Source: Leptodontidium sp. MPI-SDFR-AT-0119 (taxonomy: Eukaryota > Ascomycota > Leotiomycetes > Helotiales > Leptodontidiaceae). From it: a DNA stretch of 64,000 bases. The stretch lies in contig JAHLEZ010000015.1 of assembly GCA_020726505.1 (NCBI GenBank), positions 186,001 to 250,000 on the forward strand, in the 5' to 3' direction. Every line of letters begins with the position of its first letter. Within the stretch, counting starts at the first letter, position 1. Both the position numbers and the translations under genes were made by a program. Shown piece after piece: positions 1 through 11,656 of the stretch. The notes under the pieces are model-generated. The model did no database searches, had not been told where the DNA came from, and saw only the letters and a list, made by a program, of their open reading frames with translations.

Positions 1-1300
1 TGAAAGGGAGAGCCCTTTAGAGTAAGAGTAACAAGGGTGTGAAGTATTTCAAGATTATACGGGCTATTTGGGGTATCTATTTTTCAGGTGGATGCATGTA
101 ATGGAGTCACGAAGCATTGGTTGGTGGTTGTCAGTCTGTCCAAGACACAAAGTAAACACCAAAAGGTCACTTGAGACTTCCCCAACAGAGAAAATCAATC
201 AAAGCACAGAAGTCAAAATGCGGACTCCAAACATTGCTCGCAGAATGGTTGGGTTTATATTGGCCGTGGAGAACAAGTGAAACTGCGAGGCAAGGTCGGC
301 CTCTGCATCTCTTGGTCTCGAAGTGATGTATACCATAATCATCTTACCGCCCCTCCCTCGGACAATAGCCAGTACACCAACAAGAGAGTGGAGAGGTATG
401 ACAGAGTATCCTATGAAATGTAAGTTTTGATACTTGAAGCCTGCGGTACTGAAAACACGACTTACTAAATTCGTAAGTGGCCGAAACTGCGACCTTCAAT
501 CCTCTAGTACGAAGAATTCAGAGAGGTCCACATGGCAGTAATCTTTAAAGTCAGTCTTCATCATCTCATCTTAGCCTTCAGTGTTCATACATCGAATGAT
601 ATCCAGGAGCATTTGAGGTGGAAAATAGTCCGGATATTTATCAAACGTGACATGTGTCATACCGAAAACCGCAACTTCAATTAAGTACTGTACTTTCGGA
701 GAAGACTTCTAGAAGAAGTGAGGATATACACGTCTTCAAAGGAATAAGCATGGAAGAGTGAATGCACTTTCCAAAAAGATTTGGCAGCAGGCTGGTGTTA
801 AAAAAGATCATTTTGAAAGAAGAGAAGCAGGCAGTAGTGAATGTGCGATCAGGAACGAGGAACTCCGGGGGTGGGAGAGGGTTACTTTTCATAGAACGAA
901 AGTAAACTTGCTTCTATTTAGTGTGCTGTTCACAAGGTCTTGTATTATTCAGTAATGAGACATGAGAAGCACGAGATGAGGTCATGACTTGGAAATGTGT
1001 TTGTGTATCTTTATTCCGCCGTTGACGTAGATACAATCTCCATAGCTAAGCCCCTATTGCACATGTGCTGGAGATTTGCTCTTTGATTCGAGATCCGCAA
1101 GTGGAGGAGACAGCCGACGAGATATTGGAGCTTGTCATACGTGTTTGTTGAGTCGTTTGTGACCTTAATCCTCCAGCCCCCCTGCGTGGTAAATTATCCC
1201 CAAGCCAACAGACCTGAATACAAACAAGGCTTGGTACCATTAGCAATGCGATCTTTGTGGTTGGGGAAAGACTGGGAAATACCATTTGTGATGATCCACC
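1..1300. other. Left edge, no gene recognised
   Basis: Only short, overlapping open frames with no recognisable domain and no convincing splice pairs. The right part would hold the 3' untranslated region of the minus-strand BTB gene that ends at 1301. I see no RNA gene or repeat. Confidence 0.5.
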
Positions 1301-2128
1301 TTACTTGACATGGAAGTCAGAAGCCTTAAAATTGGCTGGATCATTATCTCTCTTGTCTTGCAGGATTTTCAAAGCCATGTTGAACAACAAATCGCGAGGG
1401 AAATGTGCGTGACAAGCAATCAAAGTTTCTGGAGGTACGTACTCCAGGCACACTTTGGTTGTGTACTTGCGCAAAGGACTGCCCACACACGTGTTCTTGA
1501 AAATGTACTCAAAGGCGTATGTCGGTATTCTGCCTGTAGGAGACATGAGGATCAAATGCATAGCATCGAGAGCAGCATTTTGCAGCACCGGCATCCGAAA
1601 TTTGTCTGCTAGTACCCACAACTCCACTAGACTCATGCCCTCCTCCTCTTCCAGCTTATCTCTTTTGTCATCAGTTTCACTGATACTTTCATAGTCAGGA
1701 CGAGTCTGCGTCAGCTTAAGCTTCTGGGAGTACAGCCACTGCATGAACAATCGGAACGCCCGAGCAGTTGTATCCTCAAGTCGATAGGTTTGAGTCTGGC
1801 CTTCAATGAGACTACCATTGAAAGCAGCGGCGAGCACATCCGAATGGAGGCAGACGACTTCCTTGTGGACCTGGAATTCGATTGGCGTAGGGCCTGGTCC
1901 GACGAGGAAGGTGACGAGGGACTTCCCATCACTGGCCCAAGTCAGTATCTGAACCACTCGAAGCTGAGTTGCAGGTTGCCGTTGGCAGAAGGGGGTTAGA
2001 GTGAGGAGATCTTTTGAGACTTACAAGAATGTAGCCAACTCAGTCTTCTGCTTCTTGCTGACCTGTTCATCTCTCGGAGAGCGTCGCCACTTTGTCGCAT
2101 CTGTGGAAGCTGAACTGGAGTCTGCCAT
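1301..2128 (-). CDS. BTB/POZ domain protein (paralogue A)
   Basis: Two exons, 2128-2025 and 1931-1301, give 244 residues. The 93-nt intron is phase 2 (GTAAGT...CCAG). Exon 1 encodes a Ser-rich head ending in a basic patch SKKQK, possibly a nuclear signal. Exon 2 opens directly on the BTB fold with GKSLVTFLVGPG, then VHKEVV, an alpha/beta core and EGQTQTYRLED, FMQWLYSQ. The C-terminal half (LVELWVLADKFRMPVLQNAALDA) resembles the helical extension common in fungal BTB proteins. BTB domains mediate dimerisation and can recruit Cul3, but no second domain (MATH, Kelch, zinc finger) is visible, so the target is unknown. Paralogues with the same architecture lie at 24715, 35256 and 45917. The ATG at 2128 was chosen because it joins in frame. 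The gene looks intact. Confidence 0.85.
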
Positions 2129-2964
2129 GATGATCTGCTGAGCGAGTAGCCTGTACGAGAGTATCGATCAGAATTTTGAGCAACTTTTCGAGTCAAGGGC
2201 ACCACTTACACGCACGGCTTCTCGTACTTCTGCAAATGTGGCTGTCGATGGACCATCGAGATGGCGATAGAAAAAGTTGGAAAGAGTCAACTTGAACTTG
2301 AAGCTAAGGCAGACCAACTTGCCGCCAGTACGGTTCATAAATAATTCACCTAAAACACTGAGAGCTTTGCAGTTCAGCTTCTGAAGTTCCACGTAAATTC
2401 GATCATATACACGTGATGTATGTAAGGCGCTGCACGTGATTATCGATTCCTATCAGGTACCTTCTTGGTAGGTAGGTAGGTAGGTAGATCGGACTCGAAG
2501 GTCGAAGAGGATCTAAATATCCAGATACTAGGAATATTGCCTGGCTACAGAGGCAAACACAAAGCGATAAACGATCAGCTGCTGCTCGGCACTCTCTTCT
2601 GCGTGCTCATTCCCTGGACTGAAGTTTTGCTGTCCTCTGATCTTTCAAAGCCCTTCCCTCGTTACAGGAGAAAGCCCTTCAACTCTGTTGTTCCAAAGAT
2701 GTTTAAAACTATACAAAAACTGCAATATAGGAACAAAAAAAAGGCAGATGCAAAATTCAAATTGAGTAAATGAAACTCGAGAATCGCTGTCTATGAAAAC
2801 GCTGATAAAATCGCTAGCAGAGACAAACAATGCAATAGATACACCCTCGGATCCCAACCCGCGCATGAAAAACCGCAAGACAACAAGAAATGTAAAATAC
2901 ACCCAAACATCGCAATGTCCTCCAAGATACACTTTCATCCAACCCCACTCCAACTCGACCCCCC
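2129..2964. other. Intergenic, between two minus-strand genes
   Basis: Holds the promoter of BTB paralogue A and the 3' flank of the Arg/Pro-rich gene. A tetranucleotide run lies at 2467-2486. No gene recognised. Confidence 0.5.
2467..2486. repeat. (GGTA)5 microsatellite
   Basis: Five perfect GGTA units. Similar short GGTA/TACC runs recur near 4097, 14183, 15175, 15487, 16779 and 22558, always between genes. Confidence 0.9.
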
Positions 2965-3665
2965 TCACGGCCTTCGATAATACTCCTTCCTCCTCCCATC
3001 ATCCTCAATAACCACCCTCTCCCTCTCCGTCAACCTCCCACTGGCCCTCGGATTACTCTCATACGTGATACTCCTACTTCGCCTCCTCTGGATCTCCTCC
3101 TGGAGGGGCGGTTGTTCCATATGCCCACTCCCATGCACATATCTATAAGTCTCGAATTCGTCCCTTTGCTTATCCACAGGCGGTAACCGCACCCTCTCCC
3201 TCTCGCGCTCGATATACACCTCCTCCCCGCCACGGCTTCCATGCCGACTCTTTTTGTGCGTGGTGACGCTGACTCTGCTTCCGCGCGGGCTGGCCCGCCG
3301 AGTATCTTCCTCTACGCTGACGAGCTCGATGCGGGCTGGTGAGGGGGGAGAGGGCGCTGGTATGGGTGCGGGGGAGGGCGCGGGTTTGATGACTACGGGT
3401 GGTGGAGTGGGAGGGGCGGCGATGACTTGTTGGGTTGGTCGTGAGGTTATGGTTGTTTCGCTGACGACGCGGCTGCGGCGGCGACGATGGCGGCGGTTTG
3501 CGAAGACGACGTCTTCTTCCCAGTCAGGACGGCGCGCTGAGAGCAATAGTTAGTATAATTCTTAAACCATCCGACACCCGCTCCGTCTGATGTGCTGGCT
3601 GTGGTGCACTGCCAATTGATAGATGGGACGATGGGAGAGCGGGGGTACTTACAGAAAAGACACAT
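2965..3665 (-). CDS. Arg/Pro-rich protein of unknown function
   Basis: A 13-nt first exon (3665-3653, ATGTGTCTTTTCT) is joined by a 116-nt intron (GTAAGT...CTAAC...CAG) to the main exon 3536-2965, giving about 194 residues starting MCLFS. I do not recognise a family. The protein is low complexity and highly charged: an RRHRRRRSR block near residue 22, a proline-rich stretch near 40-75, a second basic/Ser block, an RERERER run and an acidic-basic tail ending EYYRRP. It is probably largely disordered. The tiny first exon is supported by a consensus donor, a branch site and exact frame continuity. There is no upstream ATG in the main frame, so without it the gene would have no start. Confidence 0.6.
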
Positions 3666-4705
3666 TTTCGCAATCGCTGTACAGTATACTCGCTGATGTT
3701 TCGTACAAAGATAATAAATAATCGCAAGACGTGCGTTATCGTAGGTATCGTTCGTTGCACAGGTACTAATGTAGAGCAGCGAGTACTGGCGCAAGTAATC
3801 AAGCTATCAATTCAACTCAATCAATCATCCAATCAAGTGGGAAAGGCAAGTAAGCAGACGAAGAAGAAGCGCAAGGAATCAAATCGCAAGAGAAAAGGCA
3901 ACGCTATAATATATGTAAGATGAACCGCGGGTAATGTACTCGAGTAACTAATGCGATAAATGCTTTGCGATACGATACAAGCCCGGAAACGCCGTAAGAG
4001 AAGGAAAAGAAGTAAAAAAGTATCGCAGGGCGGCCTGGTCTGACCTTTCCCAGTGGTGGAGGTTGGTTTGGTTTGGTTTGGTTGGGCAGCATGTCCACCT
4101 ACCTACCTCCCCTGCCATGATGACGAGTGGTGATGGCGGGGTTTTTCCTTGGTGTTGTGATGGACGAAAAATCAAGGCCAGGGATTTGACAATGCCAGCC
4201 CAGCCTTGCCAGGTCTTGTCTTTTCCTTTGGCAGGGTTGGCAGCTTCTCGTTGGGCGATTGGGCACAGCTGGAACTGGCACGGAAAAGAGCGACCGAGCT
4301 GAGTGAGGCGAGGGCAGGGGTTCAGGGATGGGGATGATGTCCTGGTCAATATGACCTTGGCGATACACACGTGATGCCATGAATAGGGGGGACTAGCGAG
4401 GTTTCGGTAAGGTGTTTGGACTGGGGCGAGGGAAGAGTGAGGCGCGCGGTGGAAGACTGGTGGACAGACAACACGCAGAAGCGATGGGACATGGCAGGAA
4501 AACGCATATATCAAGTAGACAAACCACTCTTGTTGCAATGGGATCTACTTGTCCTCTCCGCAATCTGACCCTCATCCCATTTTTGTGTCTCTGATCATTA
4601 ACTAATTCCGTCAATCTGCAGCCTCAACTCAGGATAATGAATCCTTCTCACAGACAATCTGTCCGGCGATCTCAGCCTCGCAACAATCTGCTTGTCCACC
4701 TCCCA
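3666..4705. other. Intergenic, about 1 kb
   Basis: Promoter region of the minus-strand Arg/Pro-rich gene and 3' flank of the F-box gene. It contains short GGTTT and TACC runs (about 4060-4110). Open frames here are short and compositionally biased; none is supported. Confidence 0.5.
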
Positions 4706-7700
4706 TCAGTGTATCTCCAGGTCTATCCGAGCAATGCCAGTCAATTCCTCCACAAAGTCTCTGTACGACCGCCTCGTCCAAGTCTCCGTTTGATATCGCA
4801 CTTCAATACCTTGGGGATCAACAATGACAGCCTCGACAATTTCTTGCTCCGGCGTCTTGTACCTCGATGTGGCACGCCGAGGCGGCAAATCCGCCATCAA
4901 GACATCTCCATCAGAATCGTAGTGTACTGGTTGCTTTTGAGAACTCTGGATTGACCCTGTACCGTCAAACTGACCGGGCTGGACAGGTAGTTGCGAAGTC
5001 TCTGGCGGTGCATCGGTCATTTCAATGTCCACCCCATTTTCGCTGCATTCAATTTCACGAATTGTGCCATCTCGGACTACCACCAGACTTTGTATACCCT
5101 GGATCTGGCCATCGTCGAGCTTCCATACCGTAGCAATACCCGATCTGCTGAATGCCCAGACCGTCATATGTGGTCCAGAATCGATGGCCAGATCAACGAG
5201 ACCCTTACAAGTGCCGATCATCTGGCCTCGGATCTTGACAGGCCACACCCTTCTGGAGAGGATACCAGGGGCAGGCTCCGGGGAATTGTGAAGCCATTGC
5301 TGCAGCTCGTCTTCCGGCCACCAGTTCATCCACTCTTCGCTGGGCTTTTCCTCGCTGGATGATGCTGCTTTGAGCCAGTTGGCAGTAGATGAAACCTGTT
5401 TGGTTTGACTCGCCCCAAAAATGTCGGTTGGTACCGAGAACAACCAAATACTTTGCTCCAGTCCAGTGCCAAAGGCTGCACAGACTCTTACTCCATGGCT
5501 GAGATCTGAGCCGGCGGCATATGCAACGGGTGTCGATGTTGCCGTGGTCGATGATCCCATTGCTGAATTTGACTCTGGACAATGAAACCATATCTTACGT
5601 AGTAACTTAGTTGGTCCACCCACAGGTGCATCACTGCCCAGGCAGAGGAGTCCAGACGCCGGATCAGTGAACAATATGTGGTAGCCCTAGGGTAAAATGA
5701 GCCATCAAGTGTCAAAATAGTACGCAGAACGTTAAATTGACCACCTACATCGCTCAGCGGTATAGCCCGGTAATGATCCGAGCAATCCATCCGGCCGATT
5801 AATGAGCTCCTACTTGCGTCAATCCGAAGTCGAGTCAAGATTCCTTGCGCAGCCCCAGGCACATGACCAGTAACATCCTCGGGGTAGTCAAAGTGGCTCA
5901 ATCCCCACCCGAATCTCTCCCAGAATGGACTGGTCCTGGCTCGGTGTCCAAAGGCTCTTGAGGACATTGAAGGTCGCTCGTTGGGACGGCTGGCACTGCT
6001 AATAAGCCGAAGTTTCTTAGCTGAATGAACACTCTTCCGGGGCGGTAAGAAAAACAAATAGTCGCTTGGTGCTGTAAGCGGGAACCATCTATTCAAATCC
6101 TGACCTGTAAGAGCATCTACCCAGTGCAATTCAAGTCCCGAAGAACATCCAAAAGCAACACATCGTCTCTGAGGGCAAATGGCGACTGATCTGGGTGGGT
6201 CATCTTCGGAACAGAGGTTTCTGTATAAAGACCTGGGGCCACTCTCTACCGGCATAGAGTTGTTGCCCCGTTCTGAGCTCAGGTCGGGACTTTGTTGTCC
6301 AAGATAATATCTATTGGGTATATCACCCTGGAAAACGTCCTGCCATACGGACTCGTTCCCCTTGATAGGTAAACATATGCCCCCACAGAAGACGAGAGCG
6401 TCGAGCTTACCTGTGCAGTGGAGTACAACAATGAAGTATCCGAATCTCGATGTCTGAAATGTCTCTGTTCCTCTGTTGTGTTTTTTGAAGGGGGTGGCGG
6501 TGTGGAAGATTGATTCAGGACAGTAATGTCACATACCAAGCCCATTCGTCCATCAAGCAAAATAGCTATCGCATACCGCTGAGAAGAAGTATCCATGCTG
6601 CAAGCCAGAACCCTTCTGGGGCATATAATGCTTGTCACAGGGCGTAGAAGACCTGGAAAGCAGGCAGAGCCAGCAGAATTGCGAGAACGATTCAGCTCGT
6701 ATACGTAGACCAGACAACCGTTCGCTGCCATAAGGAACCTACCACAGCTGCTGACCGTGAATATAGTACTGGCCAAATCGGGACCGGGGTAATGCACCTC
6801 GATTTCTGTAAAATCTATCGTGGAGATTTGGCAAAGCGCTGAGTTAGTTCTGGAAAATCGTGAGACGTCGGGTCCCAAGGCACATTCTCGGGCAATCCGT
6901 TTGCTCATGAGCCATTCTGTGCTCATTGTCCGAAACCCGCTTAGGGGAACATTGGTGTCATCTTGGATGCCGTCCGAATATCCTATCCGGCGAAGCATTG
7001 TGATGAGTAACTGATTGTCTAGTGAGCTATTGAACCACAAACGGCATGTATGTCGAGCCGAGTTGAAGTCCCCAGGTGCGAGTTGGTCATAAATTTGCTG
7101 TATGATCTCGGTGGGTAACTGTACTATAATCGTCAACTACATGAAGGTTGGAGGTCTGCGGACATTGCTAACTTACATGCGGCAGATGGGCGGACTTTAG
7201 AGAGCGAATGAGGAGGATCTGACCATGGAGAAGATGACTTCACAGCCATGTATTCCAGGTGCTCGGTTTTTAGATTCGGTTGGGTGCTTTTGTCGGGAGG
7301 AAATGTTGGCGCCGGAAACAATGGTCGACAGTCGCTGAAAGCCGTAGCGATCGTATGTTCAGGCTGAATCTGAGAACTTTGGGATGCCATATCAAGTGAG
7401 CGTCTCAGCGCTGAGTGAACACCAGCAGATGTGCTCCTCTTCCCACTAAGAATCTCGGAAACAGAGCTACATATTGGAGCATGAGGGCAAGGTTCGAGCA
7501 AATCATCGTCAAGAGCCGCGCGAGGATCGTTGGGGTTTTCGAATAATATACTACTGCGACTGAGAGTGCGTTTCTGCATGCGTGTAGTCCCGGTGTTCAT
7601 GGCCGATTGTGGCAATGGCGAGCATTTTGCTGTTGTGCCATCGGCTTGCTTTGCTTTCCCCATACCGGCATCTACACCATCTAGCCCAGAAACATCGCCA

Positions 7701-7843
7701 GAAGCGGCGTTTCCAACAGTCATGAAATGGCTCGTGATTGACTCGAAAACCGACGTGACCAATGCCGGGCCTTCGAGGTGAGCGGAAGAAGTAGTCTTAT
7801 CTGGGTCTGCAACTCCTCTTGAGAGGAGAATTTGCGAAGACAT
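4706..7843 (-). CDS. F-box protein with long C-terminal region
   Basis: Four exons: 7843-7177, 7123-6411, 6327-5749 and 5686-4706, with introns of 53, 83 and 62 nt whose phases all agree; 979 residues. Residues 1-222 are Ser/Pro-rich and probably disordered. An F-box follows at about 223-265 (QLPTEIIQQIYDQLAP, then CRLWF). The F-box binds Skp1, so this is probably an SCF ubiquitin ligase substrate adaptor. The remaining 700 residues have recurrent short beta-like segments with WD-propeller character (GRFLMAANGCLVYVYEL, ILTLDGSFYPR, GLLCLGSDAP), but the repeats are too diverged for me to count blades. The first ATG in the frame is at 7843; an earlier exon cannot be excluded. Such fungal F-box/propeller proteins are poorly characterised. 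Confidence 0.75.
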
Positions 7844-8122
7844 CACCAGCTGAAAGGTCGCTTCGATGTCGTCCTGAAATCGGCTCAGGACATTTGAGGG
7901 GACAGCATGGGTATGGTAGGACAATCGGACGGAAATAAGGATAGTGAAAGATGTTTGGGGAGGAACGGAATCGAGCGATGGCGAAGTGGTATAATACGCA
8001 GAGGTATGCAATTTCAGGAAGGGACTATGGGTATATGTGCTAGTACAGAAACAATACAAGAAGGTGCGATCCTTGTCGACCTCTTTAAAACACCATCAAT
8101 GCCATGACCGCCGGTAAGAATG

Positions 8123-10842
8123 TTATACATTTGCGTCTCCATTATCTCGCCAGATATGTGTGTCTCCCAGACTCACAGAGCTTGTTGCGCTGTCTTCTCT
8201 GGTAATGTCGGCTTCAGATACGTCTCCATTCGACTGATTAGAATCGGATCCGTTGTCGATCCAAAGTTTCCCCAATCTAGAAGTAAAAAAGTCAGCCAGA
8301 AACTCAAATTGATGGCGCTAGAGAACTTACGGCCCTGTAAGACTCGGGTTTATAAACTTCAAACCCTCCTCTCTATGCTCATCGATTGTCGTGCTCGCTC
8401 GTCGGGCAAATCCTGGTGGGCGATTGATCCCGACGTATTCGTCTGCAATGTTGATCTCCACATTGCTGTCTCTTCGAATGGACCTCAGAGCGATGAACTT
8501 CATCAGAGGCTCGTAGGTACGACCAAAATAATAGCTATACCATATCGTAAAGGGGATCAACGGAACGACGAGTGCTGCTGGCGTCAAGGCGGACTTCAAG
8601 GCGATGATCCCAGCCATCACTACCTGAAACACTCCAAGGCCGAGCATAATTCGATAGCAGATCATGGGCCAAGCCCCACCGGTCGCGTGCTGCGGATGAT
8701 CCATTGCGTAGAGCAGTTGGTACTTGTAGGTATAATACCCAAAGACGAAATATATGAAGCCGAAGAATAGAACCATGTAACCAGCAGGTTGTATGCTGTA
8801 TACCATGCAGAGGATGTATATTAGAATAGCGGTAGGAAGATAAAAGCCGTACTTGAAGATTGGAGGCTCGACAAGCTCTGCAAAATCTCTCGGTGTTTTC
8901 GATCCTAATCGCATGATAGGGTATAGTGCAACACTGCCGAATTCCAGTAATCTGAATGGGAGGAGACCCACTGCCTGAAGGAGAATAAAGTTCACGTAGA
9001 AAATTGCAAACGCTTGTACTGACCCTGCCAGCTTGTACGCAATTTTTGTTGTATCCTTCAGGGATTCTTGAAGCATGGGCCAGAATTTGCTTGCAGTTCC
9101 GAACGCTGTGAAGACTAAGAAGACGTTGAAAAATGTAAAGAAGAAATTCTTCGATATGACGGAAAGCTCAACGTCGCCCTGGGATATCATCCCTTGGTAG
9201 TTCGCTAAGTAATCGTATAGGAACGGGACTGCGATGTTAAGCAGGGAAACAACTAAGGTTGGTAAACCTGTTTGAACCAAGGCTTTTGCGATATCGTGCC
9301 TTTCAAGTAGGTTCGCAAGTTGTGGCCAAACCTGTTGAATGGAGCAGAGGTCTACCAATCCAGCGAGAGCGACAACCGGAATAAGCCAGAAAATCGTCAG
9401 CAAGATAATGAAGGCCGTGATTGTCCATGATCGGATCATGCGGCGTGAGCGTGGTAAGTATGTGTTTTGCCAAACAACATCTGACGGAGCTGGGGCTAAT
9501 TTGGCCAGCAGCTGCATTGGTGAGGGATCCAAGAGAGCTTGGACGGCCATTTGACAAGCCGGTATCGAGTCCATGGTAACAAAAGCGAGAGGGGTCGGTG
9601 TGTACTCTTTCTTTCTTCCCGCAACAATTTTATCATCTATCTTGCGCAACTGCTCTTCGTAGTAATCAATGGCATCAACCTTCCTACTCTGCAAGTTCAG
9701 GAACCCGTACCAAATCCTAGTTGTAGGACGAGGCTTTTCATAAGCAGTAACATGACTGGCACCCATCAGGTTGTCACCCTCGTGATTATTGGTCTCTTCG
9801 TCGTCATTGGTAGTACCCGAGGCTAACGGCTCTGGTGCGCGAATGGTTTTGGTCTGGCTCCTTCCGAGATGTACTGCCCAAGCTTCCTCCAGCCTTCGTA
9901 GGATGTAAGCTCTATCTTCCACCATTTTGTCCAGTTTCTTCCAGTCACGACAAAGGGTCACACTCTCAACCTTGCCAATCTCCAGCTTCTCTAGGAACTC
10001 CTGAATGTCTTCCTCTGATCTCAACTCCGGGGGGATGCCTGACAGCTTGATTGTTCGGTCCGTAATCGTAGACTGACTCCCGAGATAGTCCTGGCGAATC
10101 TGTATTATTTTTCGAGTTTCCGTAGTCATGAAGAAGATAGCAAGAGCCGTGAAAAAGTATGTGAAGATCAAGTATGCCCATAAGTAGCTTGTATCCAGTG
10201 GCTTCTTGTCGTCCTTCCCCATCGCCATAATGTCCTGCTCGTAACTCCAACTATCAGGCGTGAAAATTGTCTCAAATATAGCATTCGGTCCGTTCGGATT
10301 ATCAGAGTTGCCTGGGGTGGGAAAGTAGTCAAAATGGTAGTTGATCGGAGCGAGGATGATGCATGCGATGAGAAACATCGTCCCGAAGAGTCTTATAGAC
10401 ATCTTGAAGAATGCCAAAAACTTGGAGACTTAGCAGAGATCGATAACAACATGGTACTCGCAGACTTACCACATACGCATCAAGACCTGCTGAAGCCAGC
10501 ACTTCTTGTTCCGTCACTTTGTATAACACAGGCATCCATCCAAAGAAGCTGTCTGGGAGCTCGGGCAAACCTGCAGCAGCATCGGCTTGCCTCTTGCGTG
10601 CAGCATAAAGACTCTTCCATCTTGGGCGAAGAAACTGCAGCTGTCAGTAAGCTGTAGAAAGCTGCTAGCATTTTGGGGGAGCTCACGCAGAAGCCCAAGA
10701 AGGCTGACAGACCCAAGGCGAGGGAGAGGACCAGTTGAACATATATCTGCTTCTGGCCATTGTTAGGATCTGTAGGATCCTGCACAGTGCATTTCTTCAC
10801 CATCGTGGATGACTGCTGGAGGATAATAGATGGCGGAGTCAT
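8123..10842 (-). CDS. CSC1/OSCA-like (RSN1/DUF221) cation channel
   Basis: Four exons: 10842-10687, 10634-10470, 10420-8331 and 8276-8123; introns of 52, 49 and 54 nt; 854 residues, normal for the family. Exons 1-2 encode the N-terminal membrane region and linker (YVQLVLSLALGLSAFLGF, then RPRWKSLYAARKR). Exon 3 encodes the cytosolic domain with an RNA-recognition-like fold (TIKLSGIPPELRSEEDIQEF) and the C-terminal 7-helix channel region (segments around IRSWTITAFIILLTIFWLIP and AGYMVLFFGFIYFVFGYYTY). Family members (yeast Csc1, plant OSCA) are plasma-membrane, hyperosmolality- or mechanically gated, calcium-permeable channels. The acidic, Ser-rich C-terminus in exon 4 is likely cytosolic. The gene looks intact. 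The exact paralogue (Csc1, Phm7 or Rsn1 type) cannot be told by eye. Confidence 0.9.
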
Positions 10843-11656
10843 GTTTGCGAACTTGAAGCTTCACTAGATTCCTAGATGCTCGATGACGCCAGACGCCGTC
10901 TTTACGCGGCGCCACCTTGATGCCCGTCTTGGCGACAGGGGTGGTGGGAAAGGAAAGGTTCCAAAAGTGTGACTTATACCTAGGTAGCTATGAGCAAATC
11001 TTAAGTAGGCCCACCAATATTGTTGTTAAAATTCATTTGGAATGTATCCAGCTGGCATAGAAGAATTTGAAAATGACAATTGTTGCCCACTCGGGCCAGC
11101 GCCAACTCTCGAGAACATGATCCCTGCTCACGTGACAGTCCGCGAATTCTCTCGTTTTGAGGAGGGACGGCGATTTTAGATGCCCATGATCTCCTTACGG
11201 TGTAAGCTATACCCACCGTTAGGTAAAATAAAAATAAATGAGACACCCTCGATACCTACTTGCTGCGTTGGGCCGTTTCACGGGATTGTCAACAGCTCCA
11301 GCCTCCAGACCAACTTCTTCTTGATGCTGCAAAAGGCACTTTCCTCTGTCAGAACATCTATATTCATTGACATGATGCAAATTTCTACAAGGAGCCTCAT
11401 AATTGCCTTCTTGAATAAAAGTCCCCAGGGTTTCACCTTCTCCTAAACACCTCACTTCATGAGAAAGCCTCTCAGATGGCTGTCAACAACTCGCTTAGTT
11501 CCCTGGGCTCGTTCGGTCTTTCCCATGTTCCTGTTCCTTCCTTTCCTGGCTGGCTCAAATGCATCTTCAAAAACTCTTCCATCTATCCTCCTCATCATCA
11601 CCCTCACCATCACCCTCATCACCCTCGTCACCCCATCGCCATCAACATTGGGCAAC
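10843..11656. promoter_or_regulatory. Divergent promoter region, CSC1-like / PCH2
   Basis: Separates two divergent genes, so both promoters should be here. An in-frame ATG at 11459 precedes the chosen PCH2 start and would shorten this interval. The 198 nt between the two ATGs are C/T-rich with (CATCAC)-like repeats, more like a leader than coding sequence. Confidence 0.5.

Noticed and set aside
2168..2392. Small minus-strand frame upstream of BTB copy A
   Set aside because: No domain, no splice link to the BTB exon, and no counterpart upstream of the paralogues.
11459..11656. Upstream start of PCH2
   Set aside because: In frame, but the added residues come from a CATCAC/CTCATC-rich tract and include a Leu/Ile/Thr run unlike the family; kept only as an alternative.
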